A DNA stretch of 5,299 nucleotides, taken from Actinomycetota bacterium (GTDB taxonomy: Bacteria > Actinomycetota > Thermoleophilia > Gaiellales > Gaiellaceae). Below the pieces are notes generated by a model. It saw only the letters and a list, made by a program, of their open reading frames with translations, was not told the DNA's origin and ran no database searches. The translations under genes and the position numbers were made by a program. Of this stretch, positions 1 through 5,299 are shown one piece after another (the stretch's first letter is position 1; the number at the start of each line of letters is the position of its first letter). The DNA lies in assembly GCA_003162235.1 (NCBI GenBank), contig PMMN01000092.1:2947-8245 (forward strand), written 5' to 3'.

Positions 1-690
<690 letters not shown>

Positions 691-702
691 GGAGAATCCG
701 TC

Positions 703-1122
703 ATGGCGGAACGAAGCCTCTTCAGCGTCTCGGTCGTGACTCCCGAGAGATCGGTCTTCGACGGCGATGTGGAGATGATCGTCGTCCCGGGCGAGGGCGG
801 CGAGATCGGCGTGCTTGCGCGCCACGTTGCTCTCGAGGCGCTGCTGAAGGCGGGCTCGACCCGCATTCACCTCTCCGGCGGAGAAGTGATCGAACTGGCT
901 ACCGGATCGGGCTTCTTCGAGGTGCATTCGAGCCGGGCGCTCGTTCTCGTCGACGACGCGGTTGACTTGCGCGAGATCGACGCCGGCCGCGCGATCGCAC
1001 AGCTCGAGGAGGCCAGGGCCGAGCTCGGGCGCCTCGAAAGCGGCGAGATCGAGGGCGACCGCTGGCGCATCGAGCAGAAGATCAAGCACGCCGAGTATCA
1101 GCTAGCCGTCGCGGGTCACTAA
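703..1122 (+). CDS. atpC: F1Fo ATP synthase subunit epsilon
   Basis: Central-stalk subunit that couples gamma to the c-ring and can inhibit ATP hydrolysis through its C-terminal helices. It has 139 residues, the same as E. coli epsilon. Residues 1-86 form the beta-sandwich domain, starting with the typical SVVTPERSVFDGDVEMIVVP-like strand pattern and GEIGVL (33-38). Residues 89-137 form the helical hairpin, rich in Glu, Arg and Ala. The loop usually reading LPGHAPL is here LARHVAL (38-44), which loses the Pro and Gly but keeps the His. IDAGRA (92-97) fits the I(L)DxxRA motif linked to ATP binding in Bacillus-type epsilon; this is a motif match only. GGAGA at 691-695, seven bases before the ATG, is a good ribosome binding site and supports this start. 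It sits directly behind atpD, the usual end of the atp operon. Confidence 0.96.
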   Translation: MAERSLFSVSVVTPERSVFDGDVEMIVVPGEGGEIGVLARHVALEALLKAGSTRIHLSGGEVIELATGSGFFEVHSSRALVLVDDAVDLREIDAGRAIAQLEEARAELGRLESGEIEGDRWRIEQKIKHAEYQLAVAGH

Positions 1123-1155
1123 GGGCCTAGCGGGATCGGCCCGAGGCGCGACCGG

Positions 1156-1181
1156 CAAGCGGCCGGCGTGACGGCCGCTTG
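1156..1181 (+). terminator. Hairpin terminator-like structure after atpC
   Basis: Bases 1156-1165 (CAAGCGGCCG) and 1172-1181 (CGGCCGCTTG) are perfect reverse complements, giving a 10-bp stem with a 6-base loop, GCGTGA. It lies 33 bases past the atpC stop. A weaker hairpin, GGGCC at 1123-1127 with GGCCC at 1138-1142, precedes it. No T-run follows the main stem (the next bases are TGTGGGGG), so it is not a textbook intrinsic terminator; GC-rich actinobacteria often use such U-poor hairpins. It could instead protect the 3' end of the atp mRNA. Confidence 0.55.
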
Positions 1182-1197
1182 TGTGGGGGTCGGGTCG

Positions 1198-1204
1198 GGT
1201 GAGG
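1198..1204 (+). promoter_or_regulatory. Probable ribosome binding site for the LCP gene
   Basis: GGTGAGG ends five bases before the ATG at 1210 and is the only Shine-Dalgarno-like sequence well placed for any candidate start of this reading frame. The GTG at 1168 lies inside the loop of the terminator-like hairpin, and the ATG at 1255 is preceded by a pyrimidine run. This site is therefore the main reason for choosing 1210. The match to the anti-SD is partial. Confidence 0.4.
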
Positions 1205-1209
1205 CCGCT

Positions 1210-3222
1210 ATGCTGAAGACCAGGAGCGCGCACAGGCGTGCCTTCTTTTTTCGTATGCGGACGACGCTGAAAAGACGGATCGGACGCTGGGAGCAGGCCG
1301 CGGGTAACGGACGCTCGGCTCCGCCGCCCCCTCGCCGCAGGATCAGCCACTACGAGCAGCCGGTTGCGAGCGGGCGCGTCCTGCGCGGTGTCGGGCGCTT
1401 TCTGCTGAACACGTTGCTCTTTCTGGCCATCGTCGCCGGTGGCGCCGCCGGAGGTCTCTACCTTTGGGTTCATCATGATGTCGCTCAGACGGCTGCCCAT
1501 TCGAAATATGTAAAGGCCGCGAGGCCGTTCCTGAAAACGCCTCTCCCGAACGAGCCGGTGATAGCGCTTCTGGTGGGCGCTGACCACCGTGTCGGTATGG
1601 GCGCCGACAGGGGGCGCTCGGACACGCTCATGCTAGTGCGCGCCGATCCGCGCAAGGGGTCGCAGAGCATCACGCTGCTTTCTTTCCCGCGCGACCTGCG
1701 CGTGCCTCTGTACTGCGGTGGATCAGGCTACAACCCGAATGTGTCCTACGCCGATGCGAAGATCAACTCTGCTTTCGACGCCTGCGGCGCCGAGGGCTCC
1801 CTGCTGACCGTGAAGGCGTTGACCGGGCTCCCGATCAACTATGTCGTCCAACTCGACTTCCGTGGCTTCACACAGATCGTCAGTCACGTCGGCGGTGTCT
1901 GGCTGGACATCGACCGGCGCTACTACATTCCTCCGAATACCGGCACCGCGACCATCAACCTCGAGCCCGGCTACCAGCGTTTACGAGGGGCGCCGGCGCT
2001 CGACTATGTGCGCTTCCGGCACTTCGACGACGACTATCACCGGATCATGCGCCAGCAGGCGTTCATGCGCGCTTTCCGCCAGCAGCTCGCGAAGATGTCG
2101 TACTTCGGCTACGTCAACATCATCAACACGATCGCCAAGAACGTCGAGGTCGGGAACAGGGCGGGAGGATCGATCCCCCTCAAGACCCTGCTCGGCTACG
2201 CCCGTCTGGCCCAGAGCCTTCCGAGCGGCAACCTGATCCAGGTCAAGCTCAACAACGTCGGGAACATCAACGACGGCACCTCCGACACGCAAGTACCCGC
2301 GGCCGATCTTCAGAACGCGATCGACCAGTTCTCCAATCCCGATCTGACCGCGGCCACGCGGGCCGCCAGCCAGAACCACGTCGCCCGCGCGAAAACGCCG
2401 GCGGCAGCGGCTCCGGCGCCCGAGAAGACCACGGTGCTCGTCTTGAACGCGAGCAACACCGGAGGTCTCGCACGCGACACCGGAATCGGCCTGACGCAGC
2501 GCCGCTACAACGTCGTCCAGCCGGCGGGCGGAGCGAAGGGCAACTACCCGGGCGCCAATCTCTGGGACTCGATCGTCTACTACGACCCGGCCCAGCCCGG
2601 CGCGAAAGCCGCCGCCACGGAGATGGCGAACTTCTTCGACGTCACCAACGTGCACCAGATCGGCCCCAAGATCGCTCCGCTTGCGAACGGCGCCATGGTG
2701 GTCGTAGCTCTCGGGCAGTCGTTCGACGGCACGCTGCCGCCGATCGTCCCCAAGGTCGAAGTGCCGGCGGTCGAGGCGCCCAAGGTGAAGGTCGACCCGG
2801 GGATCACCGTCCCGCAGCTGCGCGCACTTCAGCGCAAGTTCCCCTTCCGCCTTCAGGCGCCGTCACGGGTCGAGAGCTCGTCCTATATGACCAGCGACTC
2901 GCCGCGCGTCTACTGGATGACTCCGAAGGAGCGCACGCTGCGCTTGATTTTCAAGATCTCCAGCCTCGCGTCGGGCTACTGGGGTATTCAGGAGACGAGC
3001 TGGGCCGACGCTCCGGTGCTGGCCAGCGCCCACGACACGAAGCGGATCAACGGCCGCACCTATGGTTTCTACTACCAAGGCGTGCACCTGCAGATGGTCG
3101 TGCTGTTCGCGGGCAAAGCCAGCTACTGGGTCGTCAACTCAATCGACGACTCGCTCTCGAACGAGACGATGATCGCGATCGCCAAGGGACTGCGTCCCGT
3201 CTCGGGTCACCTGCACAAGTAG
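1210..3222 (+). CDS. LytR-CpsA-Psr (LCP) family glycopolymer transferase with LytR_C and an extra C-terminal domain
   Basis: LCP proteins transfer glycopolymers from undecaprenyl-pyrophosphate carriers onto the cell wall, outside the membrane. Numbering is from the ATG at 1210 (670 residues). Residues 1-60 are cytoplasmic, basic and Pro/Arg-rich. About 61-89 is one transmembrane helix (FLLNTLLFLAIVAGGAAGG region), giving a type II anchor. The LCP core, about 117-296, shows the family's expected residues: RSDTLML with Asp138, SFPRD with Arg161 and Asp162, KINSAF with Lys184, LDF at 215-217, YVRFRH with Arg268 and Arg270, and RIMRQQ with Arg278 and Arg281. An Ala/Pro linker (397-406) leads to a LytR_C domain (about 407-501: VLVLNAS, then GG.A...G.....Y.V). 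A second linker rich in Pro, Val and Lys (510-531) joins a last domain (532-670) that many LCP proteins lack. It follows the atp terminator and probably has its own promoter, not identified. The start could also be 1255. The family call is firm; the acceptor polymer is unknown. Confidence 0.93.
   Translation: MLKTRSAHRRAFFFRMRTTLKRRIGRWEQAAGNGRSAPPPPRRRISHYEQPVASGRVLRGVGRFLLNTLLFLAIVAGGAAGGLYLWVHHDVAQTAAHSKYVKAARPFLKTPLPNEPVIALLVGADHRVGMGADRGRSDTLMLVRADPRKGSQSITLLSFPRDLRVPLYCGGSGYNPNVSYADAKINSAFDACGAEGSLLTVKALTGLPINYVVQLDFRGFTQIVSHVGGVWLDIDRRYYIPPNTGTATINLEPGYQRLRGAPALDYVRFRHFDDDYHRIMRQQAFMRAFRQQLAKMSYFGYVNIINTIAKNVEVGNRAGGSIPLKTLLGYARLAQSLPSGNLIQVKLNNVGNINDGTSDTQVPAADLQNAIDQFSNPDLTAATRAASQNHVARAKTPAAAAPAPEKTTVLVLNASNTGGLARDTGIGLTQRRYNVVQPAGGAKGNYPGANLWDSIVYYDPAQPGAKAAATEMANFFDVTNVHQIGPKIAPLANGAMVVVALGQSFDGTLPPIVPKVEVPAVEAPKVKVDPGITVPQLRALQRKFPFRLQAPSRVESSSYMTSDSPRVYWMTPKERTLRLIFKISSLASGYWGIQETSWADAPVLASAHDTKRINGRTYGFYYQGVHLQMVVLFAGKASYWVVNSIDDSLSNETMIAIAKGLRPVSGHLHK
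2803..3219 (+). other. C-terminal DUF4367-like domain of the LCP protein
   Basis: This is the last 139 residues of the LCP protein, after the Pro/Val/Lys linker. Visible features are FPFRLQAPSRVESSSY near the start, a beta-rich middle (YWMTPKERTLRLIFKIS), INGRTYGFYYQGVHLQMVVLF, SYWVVNSIDDSLSNETMIAIA and a final GLRP. The order 'strand, G-x-x-Y-x-x-Y-Y-x-G, strand, Y-W-x-x-N, L-S-N-E-x-M-x-x-I-A-x-x-L' resembles the C-terminal half of DUF4367 domains found on extracytoplasmic parts of Gram-positive membrane proteins. The resemblance is from memory of the family pattern. The domain sits outside the membrane, and a ligand-binding or polymer-sensing role is only a guess. Confidence 0.5.
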
Positions 3223-3239
3223 CCGGGCGCACATCCCTA

Positions 3240-3302
3240 CCGGAAGAGGCTCTGAGCAGATTTAAGGCAGCGATTCCCTCTCGCGGATGAGTAAGCTTCC
3301 GG
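3240..3302 (+). promoter_or_regulatory. Inverted repeat in the leader of the UDP-glucose dehydrogenase gene
   Basis: The 84-base gap between the LCP gene and the dehydrogenase contains CCGGAAG at 3240-3246 and its exact reverse complement CTTCCGG at 3296-3302, ending four bases before the ATG. A second pairing, AGAGG at 3245-3249 with CCTCT at 3277-3281, competes with or extends it. The right arm covers where a ribosome binding site would be. The gap also holds the comparatively AT-rich GATTTAAGG at 3259-3267; no convincing -35/-10 pair could be assigned. A 7-bp repeat spaced by 49 bases may be chance. Confidence 0.25.
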
Positions 3303-3306
3303 ACGC

Positions 3307-4653
3307 ATGAGCTCGGGAGGCGAAACGATCGGGATTTTCGGCGCGGGCTGGGTGGGCCTGGTTACCGCAGCCTGCTTTGCCGATCTCGGCCACCGCGTGA
3401 TCGTGCGCGACATCGTGCCCGAGCGCATCGAGCGTCTGCGGGCCGGCGAGGTTCCGATCTACGAGCCCGGCTTGTCCGAGCTGCTCGAGCGCAACCGCGA
3501 GCGGATGAGCTACACGCTGGAGGTCTCGGACGTGACCAGCGAGGCCGACCTCCTCTTCGTCTGTGTCGGCACACCGCCCACCTACGCCGGCGACGCCGAT
3601 CTCTCGGCCGTATGGGCGGTGGTCGAGGAGCTGCCCGAGCTGGGGCAAGAGGCGATCATGATCATGAAGAGCACCGTTCCGGCCGGGACCGGCGAGAAGG
3701 TGCGAGCGGCGCTCGAAGCGCGGGGACTCGGTCACGTCGGCTATGCCTCCAACCCGGAGTTCCTGGCCGAGGGCCGCGCGGTCGAGGACTTCGTCCATCC
3801 CGACCGGATCGTCATCGGCTCCTTCGAGCCCTCCGACGGCAAGCGGGTCGGGACTCTCTATGACGGCATCGAGGCTCCGATCGTCTACAGCGACGTGGCC
3901 TCGGCCGAGATGATCAAGCTGGCCTCGAACGCCTTTCTTGCGACGCGTATCAGCTTCATCAACGAGATCGCCAACGTCTGCGAGCTGACCGGCGCCGACG
4001 TCGAGCAGGTCGCCGAAGGGATGGGCCTCGATCGCCGCATCGGCCCGCACTTCCTGCACGCGGGCATCGGCTACGGCGGCAGCTGCTTCCCCAAGGACGT
4101 GACGGCGCTCAAGCAACTCGCCGGCAACTCCGGCTACCACTTCCAGTTGCTCTCGAGCGTGATCGAGGTCAACGAGCTACAGAAGCGCCGCGTGGTCGGC
4201 AAGCTCGAGAAGCATCTCGGACCTCTCGCCGGCAAGGTGATTGCGATCCTCGGTCTCACCTTCAAGCCCGAGACCAACGACATGCGCGAGGCGGCCTCGA
4301 TCGTGCTCGGCTCCCGGCTGCTGGCCGAGGGCGCCGAGGTGCGTGCCTGGGATCCGATGGCCGAGCGCGACAGCTATCTGCGCGGCGCTCGCATCTGCGA
4401 CAGCATCCTCGAGGCGGTCACCGGCGCCGATGCCGCGGTCATCGTCACCGAGTGGAAGCAGCTGCGGGAGCTCGCATCCGACGAGGTGCGCCTGGCGATG
4501 CGCAACCCCCTCATCGTCGACGGTCGCAACATGCTCGACCCGGCCCAGGTCGGGGCGGCCGGCTTTGCCTACGAGTGCGTTGGTCGGCCGGGAAGCTGCG
4601 CGCCGATGCCGGCCGCGACCGCCGACCTAGATCTCGAATCCACTCCGGAGTGA
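3307..4653 (+). CDS. ugd: UDP-glucose 6-dehydrogenase
   Basis: Cytoplasmic enzyme that oxidises UDP-glucose to UDP-glucuronate with two NAD+, supplying uronic acid for capsule, teichuronic or other surface polymers. It has 448 residues, a normal length. The N-terminal Rossmann fold has GAGWVG (12-17) and the NAD-ribose-binding Asp35, then YEPGL (52-56), VCVGTPP (85-91) and KSTVPAGT (121-128). NPEFLAEG holds catalytic Glu151; Lys204 and Asn208 lie in the ...IKLASNAF segment; GYGGSCFPKD holds the nucleophile Cys260, plus Lys263 and Asp264. The C-terminal domain has GLTFKPETNDMRE (316-328). No key residue is missing. The start is bounded by an in-frame TAA at 3292-3294, so 3307 is the first possible ATG. 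It has no good Shine-Dalgarno; only GGA at 3301-3303 is near. The gene overlaps the next by four bases. Another UDP-sugar substrate (for example UDP-ManNAc or UDP-GlcNAc) is possible but less likely. Confidence 0.93.
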   Translation: MSSGGETIGIFGAGWVGLVTAACFADLGHRVIVRDIVPERIERLRAGEVPIYEPGLSELLERNRERMSYTLEVSDVTSEADLLFVCVGTPPTYAGDADLSAVWAVVEELPELGQEAIMIMKSTVPAGTGEKVRAALEARGLGHVGYASNPEFLAEGRAVEDFVHPDRIVIGSFEPSDGKRVGTLYDGIEAPIVYSDVASAEMIKLASNAFLATRISFINEIANVCELTGADVEQVAEGMGLDRRIGPHFLHAGIGYGGSCFPKDVTALKQLAGNSGYHFQLLSSVIEVNELQKRRVVGKLEKHLGPLAGKVIAILGLTFKPETNDMREAASIVLGSRLLAEGAEVRAWDPMAERDSYLRGARICDSILEAVTGADAAVIVTEWKQLRELASDEVRLAMRNPLIVDGRNMLDPAQVGAAGFAYECVGRPGSCAPMPAATADLDLESTPE

Positions 4654-5299
4654 AACCGCGCGAGGCGATCATCCTCGCGGGTGGCAAGGCCGAGCGTCTC
4701 GGCGAAGCCGCGAAGGGAAAACCGAAGTCGCTCGTACAGATCGCCGGGCGCCCGCTGGTCGCCTACCAGATCGCCCGCCTACGCAAGGCCGGCGTCGAGC
4801 GCGTGCTCCTGAGCTGCTCCGCCGGGAAGGGAGAGGAGTTCCTCCGCGAGCTCGGTAGCCTTGGCATGGAGGTAGTCCCGGTCGAGGAGCCGGAGCCACT
4901 CGGGCGCGGCGGAGGCATCCGCTTCAGTGCCGGCAAGCTGAGCGGTGCGGGAGCGATTTTTGCCATGAACGGTGACGAGCTCCTGGATGTCGACCTGAAC
5001 GAGCTCTACCGCGCTCACAGCGCCTCCGGTGCAGCCGCGACCGTGGCCGTTTCGCCGCTCGTCTCGCCCTTCGGTCTGGTCGAGTTGCGCGAGGACGGGT
5101 TCGTGTCCGGTTTCAGCGAGGAGTCGCCTCGGCTCCCGCACTGGGTCAACATCGGCCTCTACGTGCTCGAGCCCGAGGCGCTGGCGCTTTTTCCCGAGCG
5201 TGGCGATCATGAGAGCACGACCTTCCCCGAGCTGGCTCGCGAAGGACGTCTCTACTCCTTCCGTCACGAGGGCACCTGGCTGACGGTCAACACGCCCAA
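4650..5299 (+). CDS. Sugar-nucleotide nucleotidyltransferase (NTP_transferase family), 3'-truncated by window end
   Basis: The likely reaction joins a sugar 1-phosphate and an NTP to give an NDP-sugar and pyrophosphate. The GTG at 4650 overlaps the dehydrogenase TGA (GTGA), showing translational coupling. The frame stays open to the window edge, giving 216 residues plus two bases. Visible elements are the nucleotide-binding loop LAGGKAERL (9-17), KPKSLVQIAGRPL (24-36), E..PLGRGGGIR (about 80-91), the metal-binding NGDEL (107-111, Asp109), VNIGLYVLEPEAL (166-178) and GTWLTVNTP (208-216). The order fits the N-terminal Rossmann-like domain of sugar-1-phosphate guanylyl- or thymidylyltransferases, including HddC-like heptose enzymes. 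Two positions deviate: the usual GxGTRL has AER instead of GTR, and the usual F.EKP sugar-contact Lys is Glu (FSEESP, 155-160). The family suggests only a short missing C-terminus. GGAG directly abuts the GTG, too close for a normal ribosome binding site. The substrate cannot be assigned. Confidence 0.88.
   Translation, partial: MKPREAIILAGGKAERLGEAAKGKPKSLVQIAGRPLVAYQIARLRKAGVERVLLSCSAGKGEEFLRELGSLGMEVVPVEEPEPLGRGGGIRFSAGKLSGAGAIFAMNGDELLDVDLNELYRAHSASGAAATVAVSPLVSPFGLVELREDGFVSGFSEESPRLPHWVNIGLYVLEPEALALFPERGDHESTTFPELAREGRLYSFRHEGTWLTVNTP

Noticed and set aside
1168..1209. GTG at 1168 as start of the LCP protein
   Set aside because: It sits in the loop of a perfect hairpin with no ribosome binding site, and the 14 added residues are Gly/Val-rich with no family resemblance.
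1179..1214. TTGTGT and TATGCT as a promoter for the LCP gene
   Set aside because: The spacing is 24 bases instead of about 17, both hexamers are poor, and the -10 would overlap the start codon.
1230..1251. Short hairpin (GCAC/GTGC) followed by CTTCTTTTTT as a classical intrinsic terminator
   Set aside because: The stem is only 4 bp and the T-run lies inside the preferred LCP reading frame, where it encodes Phe codons. It would become relevant if the true start were the ATG at 1255.
3262..4140. Minus-strand open frame of 292 codons opposite the UDP-glucose dehydrogenase
   Set aside because: It mirrors a gene with every catalytic motif intact. Its repetitive Asp/Val/Leu/Gly composition is typical of an antisense shadow.
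4779..5267. Minus-strand open frame of 162 codons near the right end
   Set aside because: It lies opposite the nucleotidyltransferase, whose motifs run continuously across the region.

Overview
The window is a GC-rich chromosomal stretch with all genes on the + strand. It most resembles an actinobacterium, possibly a deep-branching class such as Thermoleophilia/Solirubrobacterales. That placement is an inference from the high GC, the strongly G/C-ending codons, the atpD-atpC order and a LytR-CpsA-Psr (LCP) protein with a LytR_C domain, an architecture typical of Gram-positive actinobacteria. The sequence alone does not fix the taxon.

Left part (1-1122): the 3' end of an F-type ATP synthase operon. 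The window opens inside the Walker B strand of the beta subunit (atpD), which is therefore 5'-truncated. The complete epsilon subunit (atpC) follows after 12 bases. A perfect 10-bp GC-rich hairpin at 1156-1181 probably ends the operon.

Middle part (1210-3222): one large membrane-anchored LCP protein. It has a basic cytoplasmic N-terminus, one transmembrane helix, an LCP catalytic core, a LytR_C domain, a Pro/Val/Lys linker and an extra C-terminal domain of about 140 residues that resembles DUF4367-type extracytoplasmic domains. LCP enzymes move glycopolymers from undecaprenyl-pyrophosphate carriers to the cell wall.

Right part (3307-5299): a UDP-glucose 6-dehydrogenase with all catalytic residues intact, then, through a 4-base GTGA overlap, a sugar-nucleotide-type nucleotidyltransferase cut by the window end. 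Together with the LCP protein these suggest the start of a locus for a uronic-acid-containing surface polysaccharide: two genes for activated sugar precursors and one for attaching the finished polymer to the wall. The functional link is an inference from gene order.

The two real gaps (1123-1209 and 3223-3306) are each under 100 bases. They hold a terminator-like hairpin, a G-rich tract, a 7-bp inverted repeat and a possible 7-codon minicistron. No RNA genes, mobile elements, CRISPR arrays or long repeats were seen. The window looks largely like ordinary core and envelope genes; the most distinctive item is the extra C-terminal domain of the LCP protein.
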